This document shows, one piece after another, positions 1 through 6,035 of a stretch of DNA of 8,376 bases (position 1 is the first letter of the stretch; each line of letters begins with the position of its first letter). Source of the DNA: an uncultured Bacteroidales bacterium (GTDB taxonomy: Bacteria; Bacteroidota; Bacteroidia; Bacteroidales; UBA932); assembly GCA_934702165.1 (NCBI GenBank), contig CAKUYG010000091.1:1-8376 (forward strand), given 5' to 3'. Both the position numbers and the translations under genes were made by a program. The notes under the pieces were generated by a model, which saw only the letters and a list, made by a program, of their open reading frames with translations, was not told the origin of the DNA and did not search any database.

Positions 1-15
1 GAAGGTGACCTGCAT
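1..15 (-). CDS. 5' end of an unidentified gene downstream of folE (partial)
   Basis: On the minus strand an ATG at 15-13 follows a good ribosome binding site (AAAAGGAG, 28-21), which is unusual in this window where most genes lack one. Only five codons are visible (Met-Gln-Val-Thr-Phe) before the window ends. The start lies 13 nt after the folE stop, so the two genes are probably co-transcribed. The five residues would fit the opening strand of many proteins, for example MBL-fold hydrolases that begin in a similar way, but that is far too little to name a product. Confidence 0.55.
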
Positions 16-28
16 AGATTCTCCTTTT
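16..28 (-). promoter_or_regulatory. Shine-Dalgarno site for the gene downstream of folE
   Basis: Reverse complement of 16-28 reads AAAAGGAGAATCT directly before ATG. The AAGGAG core is a close match to the anti-SD complement and is the clearest RBS in the window. It fills the whole gap between the folE stop and the next start, which supports the partial gene call. Confidence 0.55.
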
Positions 29-613
29 TTAAAGCTCTTTGATATATGACAGGAACTCGCTCCGTACCCGGGCGCTCGTCCTGAACGCCCCTGTCAGGCA
101 GGTGGTGGTCATCACGCCGCTCTTGCGGGCGCCGCGCCCCTCCTTGCACAGGTGTCTTCCTTTCATCATCAGAGCCATACCGCGAGGCGGGTTCTCGTCT
201 CCGAGGGCTTCCGTGAGCATGCCCACCACATCATGTACCAGCCTCTCCTGGACCTGTAGGCGGGAGGAGCAATAGTCCACTACGCGGCCTATCTTGGAAA
301 GTCCCAGGATGCGTCCTTTCGGGTTGGGCAGATAGGCGAACCAGTATTCTCCGAAAAAACTGCGGCAGTGGTGCTCGCACACAGAGTAGAAAGTGCCGCT
401 GTCCACCACCATGTCATCGTATATGATGCCGTCCTGACCGTTGGGAAAAGTCGTGATGAGCGGAGCCTCTGCCGGGTCGTAGCCCCGGAAAATCTCCTTG
501 AACATACGCAGCATCCTGTCCGGAGTGCCCTGCAGACCGACCCTGTCCGGGTCTTCTCCTATATATTCCAGCAGTTCACGGATGTCCTGCCGGGCCTGTT
601 CTTCTGTGATCAT
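29..613 (-). CDS. folE: GTP cyclohydrolase I
   Basis: 194 residues, the usual bacterial FolE size. It converts GTP to 7,8-dihydroneopterin triphosphate and formate in the cytosol, the entry step to folate, and also feeds 7-deazaguanine/queuosine synthesis. Seen: N-terminal helical part with GLQGTPDRM (residues 27-35), the CEHH zinc/active-site motif (Cys79, His82), GLSKIGRVVDYCSSRLQVQERL-type core (about 104-125), and HLC (His154, Cys156), the third zinc ligand equivalent to E. coli Cys181, followed by the basic RGARKSG loop. The reading frame stays open upstream to 814, but family homology begins at Met 613 and the promoter at 637-668 lies within that extension, so 613 is chosen. The variant (FFGEYWFAYLPNPKGR) differs from the textbook E. 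coli sequence; whether it serves folate or queuosine cannot be told here. Confidence 0.95.
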   Translation of the reverse strand: MITEEQARQDIRELLEYIGEDPDRVGLQGTPDRMLRMFKEIFRGYDPAEAPLITTFPNGQDGIIYDDMVVDSGTFYSVCEHHCRSFFGEYWFAYLPNPKGRILGLSKIGRVVDYCSSRLQVQERLVHDVVGMLTEALGDENPPRGMALMMKGRHLCKEGRGARKSGVMTTTCLTGAFRTSARVRSEFLSYIKEL

Positions 614-636
614 TGTCCGTCTAGATAATAACGGTC

Positions 637-668
637 CAAAATTCGGCATAAAAATCAAGATTGTCAAA
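637..668 (-). promoter_or_regulatory. folE promoter, Bacteroidetes type
   Basis: On the minus strand a -33 TTTG box (668-665) is followed after 20 nt by GAATTTTG (644-637), a 7-of-8 type match to the Bacteroidetes -7 consensus TAnnTTTG with the conserved A and TTTG kept. Transcription would start near 630, leaving a short leader before the ATG at 613. This also argues against the longer folE reading frame. Confidence 0.6.
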
Positions 669-705
669 CGGGCGCCGTGGAAAACGTTTGTTTTGGCAGG
701 TATGT

Positions 706-741
706 CCCGGTACAGAATCGGGCCTTCTGCTGTACGGGAGG
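706..741 (+). repeat. GTACAGAATCGGGG-type dispersed repeat, copy 1
   Basis: The core at 712-733 matches the sequence at 1081-1102 (direct) and 8355-8376 (inverted; 21 of 22 positions). The unit is an imperfect palindrome: GTACAG at 710-715 pairs with CTGTAC at 730-735, or CAGAA (713-717) with TTCTG (725-729). Three copies inside 8.4 kb, all between genes, mark it as a dispersed repeat of this genome. Confidence 0.7.
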
Positions 742-769
742 CACTTGTTGGTCGTCCCAGGCGCATTCG

Positions 770-795
770 GTACGGGAAAAGGCCGTTTCCCGTAC
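770..795. repeat. Perfect 10-bp inverted repeat GTACGGGAAA / TTTCCCGTAC
   Basis: Arms at 770-779 and 786-795 are perfect reverse complements around a 6-nt loop. A competing hairpin is possible: GGCCGTTT (781-788) pairs with AAACGGCC (797-804). The arm sequence TACGGGAAA recurs at 821-829, where GGTACGG (819-825) pairs with CCGTACC (841-847), and TACGGGA also occurs at 733-739. The cluster lies upstream of the folE promoter. It lacks a T-tract and does not look like a simple terminator. Confidence 0.65.
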
Positions 796-904
796 AAAAC
801 GGCCCACAAAGCAACGTTGGTACGGGAAAGGCGGGGTCTGCCGTACCGAAGTGAATGTCCCTCCCTCAAGAAGGTCTCGAACTATAGGTCATGGGCTGTC
901 ACGG

Positions 905-923
905 AATTTCAGTGTAACAGGTG
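905..923 (+). repeat. 19-bp sequence repeated (inverted) at 5512-5530
   Basis: The 19 bases AATTTCAGTGTAACAGGTG occur here and, exactly reverse-complemented, at 5512-5530 just after the TPR-HTH regulator gene. Identity falls off quickly on both sides. An exact 19-bp match is unlikely by chance in 8 kb; it probably belongs to another dispersed intergenic repeat. Confidence 0.6.
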
Positions 924-949
924 GATGCGTGAGCCATTGAAGCGCATCG

Positions 950-1071
950 CAGGTGGGAGCGGATTCCGGCATTTAGGCTCACACCTGAACTGGGCACATG
1001 CCCTGCGAGCCTCTCTGTGGCATATCGCTTCGACAGGTAGGAGCCCTTTTGGGAAAATCCGCTCCCACCTG
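950..1071. repeat. REPIN-like inverted doublet of 36-bp palindromes (copies A and B)
   Basis: Copy A (951-986) and copy B (1035-1070) are each 36 bp with imperfect 10-bp terminal arms (AGGTGGGAGC ... GCTCNNACCT), flanked by C and G. B lies in inverted orientation, so the outer 16 bp (950-965 and 1056-1071) are perfect reverse complements. Each unit carries an asymmetric GGATT next to one arm, giving it direction. A 48-nt spacer separates them. The layout (two inverted REP-like units, about 120 bp total) resembles REPINs known from other bacteria. No RAYT transposase is visible here. Confidence 0.75.
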
Positions 1072-1077
1072 TCCTCC

Positions 1078-1108
1078 GGTACAGAATCGGGGCTACTGCT
1101 GCACGGGA
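1078..1108 (+). repeat. GTACAGAATCGGGG-type dispersed repeat, copy 2
   Basis: Direct copy of the unit at 706-741, with the shared core at 1081-1102 (20 of 22 matches to the end-of-window copy). It abuts the REPIN-like doublet. Shorter TGTAC(G)-GGG echoes follow at 1127-1157. Confidence 0.65.
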
Positions 1109-1158
1109 CACGTTTCTGAAGCGGTGCTGTACAAGCGGGGGCTTTTCTGTACGCGGGG

Positions 1159-1189
1159 TTTGCAATAATCTCAAAAAGGTGTAATTTTG
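1159..1189 (+). promoter_or_regulatory. Promoter of the DUF4143 ATPase gene
   Basis: TTTG at 1159-1162, 19 nt spacer, then TAATTTTG at 1182-1189, a full match to the Bacteroidetes TAnnTTTG -7 consensus. The spacer is almost entirely the first copy of an 18-bp direct repeat. Initiation near 1195 would leave about 20 nt of leader made mostly of the second repeat copy. Confidence 0.65.
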
Positions 1190-1215
1190 CAAGGGTGAAT
1201 AATCTCAAAAAGGTG
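1164..1215 (+). repeat. Two direct copies of AATAATCTCAAAAAGGTG before the ATPase start
   Basis: Exact 18-bp copies at 1164-1181 and 1198-1215, period 34 bp. The first fills the promoter spacer, the second ends 2 nt before the ATG and supplies a purine-rich AAAAAGGTG that may serve in ribosome binding. Positioned to bind a regulator at promoter and leader together, or a remnant of target duplication; the sequence does not decide. Confidence 0.7.
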
Positions 1216-1217
1216 AA

Positions 1218-2420
1218 ATGTTAAAAAGGAAAGCTGCCCCACCGATGGTGAAAGCGTGGTTTGACTTATATCTTGAAGACATCGACACCCTGCTTGAAAA
1301 CATCCAACTGCATTATAAGAAAAGATTATTCCCCCGCAAATCAATCATCATATTCGATGAAGTTCAAGCATGTCCGAGAGCCAGGGAGTCAATCAAAACG
1401 CTTGTCGCAGACGGACGGTTCGATTATTTGGAAACCGGATCCCTGATCTCCATCAAGAAGAATGTCAAAGGCATCTTGATTCCTTCGGAAGAAGATTCCG
1501 TTGAGATGTTCCCACTGGATTTTGAAGAATTTTTATGGGCAATGGGAGAGGAAATGTTGATGCTGCACATCAAAAAACAGTTCAACACGCTGAAACCCAT
1601 GGGAGACTTCCATCGCAAAACTATGGATTATTTCAGAAAATATCTGGTTGTCGGTGGCATGCCGCAGGCTGTCAACACCTATGTCGAATCAAGGGATTTC
1701 AATAAAGTTGACGATGTAAAACGGCAGATCTTGAAATTATACAGAAATGACATTCGAAAATATGCTGATAATTATGAGACCAAAGTTACCGCAATATTCG
1801 ATGAGATTCCTTCACAGCTGTCGAAACACGAAAAGAAATTCCGGCTTGCCTCTCTTGATGATGATGCGAGGATGCGCGGGTATGAAGATGCTTTCTTCTG
1901 GCTCGCCGATGCTAAAATAATAAATTGTTGCTACAATGCCACTGAGCCGAATATAGGTCTGCGTCTGAATGAGGAAAGGACCACCCTCAAGTGTTACATG
2001 GCAGATACCGGCCTGCTGCTGAGCCATACTTTCAATGCAAGGGGGCTCATGTCCGGAGAAATCTATCAGAAATTGATGTTCGGAAAGTTGGAAATCAATG
2101 AGGGTATGCTTGTTGAAAACATTGTAGCACAGATGCTGAAAAGCAGCGGACACAGATTGTTTTTTTACAGCCGCAGTGATGTAAACGCTGAAAACCGGAT
2201 GGAGATAGATTTTCTGATACAGAAAGAAAACGTTACCAGCCGACACAATATTTCTCCCATTGAAGTCAAAAGTGGAGAACGGTACACCCTTTCTTCCTTG
2301 AAAAAATGCATCGACAAATTCGGGGAGTACCTTTCCTCACCCTATGTCCTGCACTCTAAAGATTTAAGGCAGGAGAACGGAATAGTTTTCCTGCCACTAT
2401 ATATGACATCGCTGCTATAG
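1218..2420 (+). pseudogene. DUF4143-family AAA ATPase lacking Walker A (in-frame internal deletion, probable remnant)
   Basis: A 400-residue frame matching the DUF4143/COG1373-type ATPases common in many copies in Bacteroidetes. Seen: Walker B IIIFDEVQ (residues 43-50), the conserved LVADGRFDYLETGSLI stretch (62-77), MFPLDFEEFLWAMG (97-110), YLVVGGMPQ (142-150), and the C-terminal restriction-endonuclease-like part with ENIVAQ (300-305), EIDFLI (329-334) and PIEVKSG (347-353). Family members begin MLKRK, then carry a G-x-R-x-x-G-K-S/T P-loop some 25-30 residues in. Here MLKRKA runs straight into APPMVKAWFD, which normally lies beyond the P-loop, so about 50-60 codons seem to have been removed without shifting frame. 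The start, promoter and the rest are intact. It could not bind ATP in the normal way, so it is a remnant or, less likely, a non-catalytic variant. Its lower GC than folE and the flavoprotein, and flanking repeats, suggest acquisition. Confidence 0.8.
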
Positions 2421-2506
2421 AGTCATGACACCGGTATGCCGTCATAGTCGGCTCCACTCTTCCGTGTTGGATGCACGTGCCGGGCGCAGCCGACCCGTTT
2501 CTTCTC

Positions 2507-2542
2507 AGGTGGGAGCATAAATGCCGGAATCCGCTCCCATCT
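2507..2542 (-). repeat. 36-bp REP-like palindrome, copy C
   Basis: Arms AGGTGGGAGC (2507-2516) and GCTCCCATCT (2533-2542). Its reverse complement matches copy A (951-986) at 33 of 36 positions, including the 16-nt centre apart from one base. Copies A/B and C bracket the ATPase remnant. With C/G flanks (2506, 2543) it can form a stem of about 10 bp. No run of T follows on either strand, so it is not an ordinary intrinsic terminator. Confidence 0.75.
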
Positions 2543-2555
2543 GGAAAAAGAATTT

Positions 2556-2587
2556 CTTGCAAAAGTTGCACTAAGTGCTCACCTTTG
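2556..2587 (+). promoter_or_regulatory. Possible promoter of the flavoprotein gene
   Basis: CTTG (2556-2559), 20 nt, CACCTTTG (2580-2587): one mismatch in each box relative to TTTG / TAnnTTTG. The implied start site is within a few bases of the ATG at 2595, so the transcript would be leaderless or nearly so. Confidence 0.35.
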
Positions 2588-2594
2588 CACGGTG

Positions 2595-3848
2595 ATGCAG
2601 ACAAAGACAGACATAGCGGTGATCGGGGCCGGGGCGGCGGGATGCTTCTGTGCCATAGAACTGAAGCGCCTGCACCCCAGTCTGTCGGTCTCCCTGTTCG
2701 AGGCCGGCAGGGTGCCCATGGCCAAACTCGCCCTCACCGGAGGGGGAAGATGCAACCTCACCAACAGCTTCGCCGAGGTGCGCAACCTTTCTGAAGTATA
2801 CCCCAGAGGGGAGAGGCTGATGAAGCGGGCGCTCAAGGAGTTCGGCCCGGAGGACACTATGCGCTGGTTTGAAAGGGAGGGCGTCAAGCTGGTGGTGCAG
2901 GAAGACGGATGTGTGTTCCCGCAGAGTCAGGATGCGATGCAGATTGTGCGTGTGCTGGAGAATTTAATCCATAGTACAGGGGTCGAACTTGAGTGTAACA
3001 AAAAAGTTACCGCCATCTCTCCGCTGTCTTGTGAAAGCGGGCCCGAAGGCGGGTCTTGCATTGAATTTTCCGATGGGGCCATGGTCAAGGCCAACAAAAT
3101 TGTTTTCACGATAGGAGGGTGCTCTGCTCTGTCCTTGGAAAAGATTCTGCCTCAAGGGATTGAGATTGTTCCGACAGTGCCGTCTCTGTATACGTTCAAG
3201 ATTGCGGATGAGCCGTTGCACGCTCTTATGGGGGCGGTCGCACCACGGGTTTCTCTTGCCATCGCCGGCACTTCTTTCCGGTCGGAAGGGATAGTTCTGA
3301 TCACGGATTGGGGTGTCAGCGGACCCGCAACACTGCGGCTCTCTTCTTATGCGGCACGGTACCTCGCGGAGAGGGAATACAAGGCCGGACTTGTCGTGAA
3401 TTGGCTCGGCATCAGTGAAGCTCAGGCACGTGCAACTCTCGCCGGGCTTGCAACCGCGTCCCCCAATAAGTTCATCGCCAACACGCCGCCGGAGGGAATC
3501 CCGGAGCGGCTGTGGAAATATCTTGTACGCCGCTGCGGACTGAGGGATGATCTCCGTTGGGCGGAGCTTGGCTCGAAGGGGCTCAACCGTCTGGTCGGGA
3601 GGCTCACGGCGGATGAATACAGGATAGATGGCAGGGCAAGGTTCAAAGAAGAGTTCGTCACCTGCGGGGGTGTCGCCCTGTCCGGGATAGATCTCCAGAC
3701 TCAGCAGAGCAAACTTTATCCGGGCTTGTATTTTGCAGGTGAAGTCCTTGATGTCGATGCCGTCACCGGGGGATTCAACCTGCAGGCCGCATGGTCCATG
3801 GGATGGCGGGTGGCACGGAAAACAGTTGCTTATGAAAAGAAGCTGTAG
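2595..3848 (+). CDS. YhiN/HI0933-family FAD-dependent oxidoreductase
   Basis: 417 residues, normal for this family of flavoproteins (COG2081; YhiN and HI0933 type, related to BaiN). Seen: N-terminal Rossmann FAD site with GAGAAG (GxGxxG, about residues 11-16), the family hallmark LTGGGRCNLTN (about 47-57), FTIGG (about 173-177), and the C-terminal GLYFAGEVLDVDAVTGGFNLQAAWSMG segment (about 381-407) that closes over FAD. Cytosolic, no signal peptide. The physiological substrate of most members is unknown. A GTG at 2592 is directly in frame before the ATG at 2595; ATG is preferred. The end overlaps the next gene by 17 nt, so the regulator downstream is probably translated from the same mRNA. 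It has no obvious link to the peptide locus that follows. Confidence 0.9.
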   Translation: MQTKTDIAVIGAGAAGCFCAIELKRLHPSLSVSLFEAGRVPMAKLALTGGGRCNLTNSFAEVRNLSEVYPRGERLMKRALKEFGPEDTMRWFEREGVKLVVQEDGCVFPQSQDAMQIVRVLENLIHSTGVELECNKKVTAISPLSCESGPEGGSCIEFSDGAMVKANKIVFTIGGCSALSLEKILPQGIEIVPTVPSLYTFKIADEPLHALMGAVAPRVSLAIAGTSFRSEGIVLITDWGVSGPATLRLSSYAARYLAEREYKAGLVVNWLGISEAQARATLAGLATASPNKFIANTPPEGIPERLWKYLVRRCGLRDDLRWAELGSKGLNRLVGRLTADEYRIDGRARFKEEFVTCGGVALSGIDLQTQQSKLYPGLYFAGEVLDVDAVTGGFNLQAAWSMGWRVARKTVAYEKKL

Positions 3849-5508
3849 AATATTTTTACTTTGCCTGGCAGTGTGCGGTCCGGCCTTTTCATCATGTGTC
3901 AACAGAGACGTGTCAAAGCGTCTCAGTGATATCGATTCGTATATCTCGGATCATCCGGACAGCGCCCTCATGACGCTCCGGAACATTGACAGCACAAAAC
4001 TCTACGGTGCCAAGCAGAAAGCGTACTATTCGCTGCTCATGTCCATGGCATTTGCCAAAAACGATATAGACACCGACGACCTGTCAGTCTCGACACCGGC
4101 CGTGAAATACTATTCTCGGCACGGCTCTAAATATGACAAGATGAGAACGGCGTTTTACCGTGGACAGCAACAGTATAATGGAAATCAGTATGACGATGCC
4201 GCCATATCATATCTCCGAGCTCTTGATTATGCTAAACGTCTTGAAGATCTTGAGTTTCAAGGGCTATCCTATGGTTCTATAGCCGAAGTATATAGCGCAA
4301 CATACAATTATTACGAAGCACTTTCTTATCTTGACCGAGCCGAAAATTGTTTTCGCTCTAACGGAGACAGTAGTAGACTGAATATCACAATCTGCAAAAA
4401 AGCGAGACAATTCGGTAACATGCACCTGTTTAATGAAGCTGATTCATTATACGAATCATTGATTGCCGCTCCTGACATCTCGGAGCAATTGCGCCGGACA
4501 TCCCTTTCCTGCTATGCCCACAGTCTCGCGGCAAGGCAGGAGCATGACTACAAAAAGGCTGGCGAACTGTACCGTGAGTTGCTCGCACAAGGCAAGGGAC
4601 TTGACTCCCGGAGTGATTGGGGCGCGTATGCCTGCTGTCTCGAAGCTTCCGGGGACACGAAAAATGCTGATTCTATAATAAGGCAACTGGAGAGATTCGG
4701 GGACGAAAGCCTCAACTTCTGGAAAGCCCGAATTCTAGAAGAACGGGGACAATATAAAGAAGCTCTCGCTTGTCGCGATGCCATGTTGTCAACCGCCACG
4801 ATAAAACAGGCATTCTCTCAATCCGCAGCCATAGGCCTAAGAGACTATTACCATATTCAAGCCGAGTCTGTGGCAAAAGAATCAAGAATCCAGAAGTTAC
4901 TGATATTGTTGGGTATAATTACATTCCTCTTAGTTGGGTTGATAGCATGGATTCTTTACAACAGGCAGCATAGGAAAGATCTTGAAGAACGGGAAAGACT
5001 GCTTGGTGCCGCTGAAGCCGCTCGCCGCGATTTGTCCGAATCCATCTCGCAGCAGCATGGCATCAAAAATAGTCTCGCAAGTCTCAAAGCAGACTATATG
5101 AGAATTTACAGGACTCAATTCTCCCAGCTCGCAGAACTGTACGAGCTCGTACGAGCTGAGGAGATACGAGCGGAAAAGAAGTCCTCCAGACCAGAGGAAG
5201 CGGTATATAATAAAATCAAGGGAATCCTTAAGGATATTAACTCTGATGAAGATGGGCAGATGAGGTTCGAAGCACAAATAAATTCTAAGATGGGGGATGC
5301 GATGGCGCATTTCCGAGAGGATTTCCCGAAGATGAATTTTGAGGACTGCAAGTTCATAAGTTGTGTCTTCGCAGGCTTCGATGGCATCACGCTGGCTCAG
5401 ATATTTGGCTCCACACAAGCTTCCGTAAGGATGAAGAAGTCCAGATTAAAAAAGAAGATTGAAGATTCCACCTGTCTCCGCAAGGACGAGTACTTGCGCC
5501 TATTCTGA
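3832..5508 (+). CDS. Membrane-spanning TPR regulator with C-terminal helix-turn-helix
   Basis: 558 residues. Order: lipoprotein-type signal with lipobox AFSSC (Cys22); extracytoplasmic helical repeats of TPR type (about 35-330, e.g. NGNQYDDAAISYLRAL, EHDYKKAGELYREL, RGQYKEALACRDAML); one TM helix (about 355-377, LLILLGIITFLLVGLIAWIL); a charged coiled coil (about 380-480); and a C-terminal LuxR-like HTH (about 494-543, FPKMNFEDCKFISCVFAGF ... VRMKKSRLKKKI). Such TPR-TM-HTH proteins are frequent in Bacteroidales and are thought to sense in the periplasm and bind DNA in the cytoplasm; no ligand is known. The frame is open from 3733, but only Met at 3832 gives a signal peptide. It overlaps the flavoprotein stop by 17 nt with no clear RBS, and precedes a peptide/propeller cluster it may control. 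The DNA-binding role is inferred from the HTH. Confidence 0.85.
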   Translation: MKRSCRIFLLCLAVCGPAFSSCVNRDVSKRLSDIDSYISDHPDSALMTLRNIDSTKLYGAKQKAYYSLLMSMAFAKNDIDTDDLSVSTPAVKYYSRHGSKYDKMRTAFYRGQQQYNGNQYDDAAISYLRALDYAKRLEDLEFQGLSYGSIAEVYSATYNYYEALSYLDRAENCFRSNGDSSRLNITICKKARQFGNMHLFNEADSLYESLIAAPDISEQLRRTSLSCYAHSLAARQEHDYKKAGELYRELLAQGKGLDSRSDWGAYACCLEASGDTKNADSIIRQLERFGDESLNFWKARILEERGQYKEALACRDAMLSTATIKQAFSQSAAIGLRDYYHIQAESVAKESRIQKLLILLGIITFLLVGLIAWILYNRQHRKDLEERERLLGAAEAARRDLSESISQQHGIKNSLASLKADYMRIYRTQFSQLAELYELVRAEEIRAEKKSSRPEEAVYNKIKGILKDINSDEDGQMRFEAQINSKMGDAMAHFREDFPKMNFEDCKFISCVFAGFDGITLAQIFGSTQASVRMKKSRLKKKIEDSTCLRKDEYLRLF

Positions 5509-5511
5509 CCT

Positions 5512-5530
5512 CACCTGTTACACTGAAATT
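5512..5530 (-). repeat. 19-bp repeat, inverted copy of 905-923
   Basis: Exact reverse complement of 905-923, starting 4 nt after the regulator stop and ending before the terminator stem. It includes most of the palindrome TGAAATTTCA (5524-5533). Confidence 0.6.
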
Positions 5531-5537
5531 TCACGAC

Positions 5538-5569
5538 CGCCCTCTGAGACCATTCTGAGGGCGTTTTTT
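5538..5569 (+). terminator. Rho-independent terminator after the TPR-HTH gene
   Basis: CGCCCTC (5538-5544) pairs perfectly with GAGGGCG (5557-5563), loop 12 nt with extra pairing possible, followed at once by six T (5564-5569). It ends the flavoprotein-regulator transcript 30 nt past the stop and separates it from the DUF3244 unit. Confidence 0.85.
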
Positions 5570-5593
5570 GGCTCTTCTGTGTTATACCGGAAA

Positions 5594-5626
5594 TTTGCAT
5601 TTTAACAATCCTCCACCGTAACTTTG
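5594..5626 (+). promoter_or_regulatory. Promoter of the DUF3244 gene
   Basis: TTTG (5594-5597), 21 nt, TAACTTTG (5619-5626), a full match to TAnnTTTG. The -33 box is embedded in ACCGGAAATTTGC (5586-5598), which closely resembles the promoter at 6281. Leader of about 17-20 nt. Confidence 0.7.
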
Positions 5627-5649
5627 CCCCGAAAACAATCTGAGTTGTT

Positions 5650-6021
5650 ATGAACAAAATACTTCATCCTTTCTTCATCGCATTAGTCCTATTTGTTGCT
5701 CCTGCTGCCTTTAGTCAAGAGCCGATAGAGGAAGTGGTTATTACCCCACCGGTCAAAGAAAGCCCGGGTTTTAATGCACCGGAGCTTATACCGATTCAGG
5801 TATACCTTTGCCAAGATCAGAAGATTCTGATCGTCCCACGAATGCCGCTCGGAGCAGCGACGGTTTGTTTGGAGAATCTTGATACCGGGTCTTCGGACAA
5901 CCATGTATTCATTCTCGATGAAGCTACAATTATACCTGCGCCATCGAATTCCGGAAGATACCGGATACTTCTGACTCTGCCGAACGGGCGTTCGTATCAC
6001 GGAGAATTTGAGACAAACTAA
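5650..6021 (+). CDS. Secreted DUF3244-family protein
   Basis: 123 residues. An N-terminal signal peptide (MNKILHPFFIALVLFVAPAAFS, probable cleavage before Gln23) directs it to the periplasm or beyond; there is no lipobox. The mature part is all-beta in character and ends with RYRILLTLPNGRSYHGEFETN, close to the terminal strand pattern (Y-x-I-x-L ... G-x-x-x-x-GEF) of the small Bacteroides DUF3244 proteins with an Ig-like beta-sandwich. Function of that family is unknown. First gene of a transcript with its own promoter; the next start is 14 nt on. Two Cys (CQDQ, TVCLEN) are present. Family call is from pattern memory and of moderate certainty. Confidence 0.7.
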   Translation: MNKILHPFFIALVLFVAPAAFSQEPIEEVVITPPVKESPGFNAPELIPIQVYLCQDQKILIVPRMPLGAATVCLENLDTGSSDNHVFILDEATIIPAPSNSGRYRILLTLPNGRSYHGEFETN

Positions 6022-6035
6022 CCTTCTATCATATA

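Larger units (their letters stand above)
614..1217. other. Repeat-dense divergent intergenic region, no credible gene
   Basis: About 600 bases between divergent folE and the ATPase remnant. Several reading frames are open on both strands, but they have low-complexity, repeat-driven translations (the same peptide GTESGLLL occurs twice in one frame because the DNA repeats) and no recognisable domain. What the region holds is: the folE promoter, a cluster of TACGGGA-containing hairpins (706-850), a 19-bp sequence repeated at 5512, a REPIN-like inverted pair (950-1071), a second GTACAGAATCGGGG repeat (1078-1108) and the ATPase promoter with an 18-bp direct repeat. Confidence 0.7.
2421..2591. other. 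Intergenic segment with REP-like copy C and the flavoprotein promoter
   Basis: No gene is seen. It contains a spaced inverted repeat GTCGGCT (2447-2453) and AGCCGAC (2488-2494), the third 36-bp palindrome (2507-2542) and the probable promoter of the next gene. No T-rich terminator follows the ATPase remnant. Confidence 0.5.

Noticed and set aside
614..814. 67-residue N-terminal extension of folE
   Set aside because: It is open only by chance: family homology starts at Met 613, the promoter lies at 637-668, and the extension crosses the hairpin cluster.
950..1071. REP-like stems as intrinsic terminators
   Set aside because: No T-tract follows the stems on either strand, unlike the true terminator at 5538-5569.
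950..1108. CRISPR array
   Set aside because: The repeats are inverted palindromes with differing centres and uneven spacing, not direct repeats with uniform spacers, and there are no cas genes.
661..1119. 152-codon plus-strand frame in the intergenic region
   Set aside because: Its translation repeats GTESGLLL because of the DNA repeats, has no domain, RBS or promoter, and overlaps several palindromes.
899..1208. Minus-strand frames of 97 and 99 codons
   Set aside because: Both run across the REPIN-like doublet and the ATPase promoter; translations look like repeat-derived noise.
2964..3902. 312-codon minus-strand frame
   Set aside because: Antisense shadow of the YhiN-family flavoprotein gene, whose motifs are unambiguous on the plus strand.
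5144..5157. 14-bp perfect palindrome AGCTCGTACGAGCT inside the regulator gene
   Set aside because: It encodes part of the coiled coil (ELYELVRAEE) and is explained by a short codon-level repeat; no supporting regulatory context.
4930..5418. 162-codon minus-strand frame
   Set aside because: Lies opposite the TM, coiled-coil and HTH part of the regulator; no start signals or recognisable domain.
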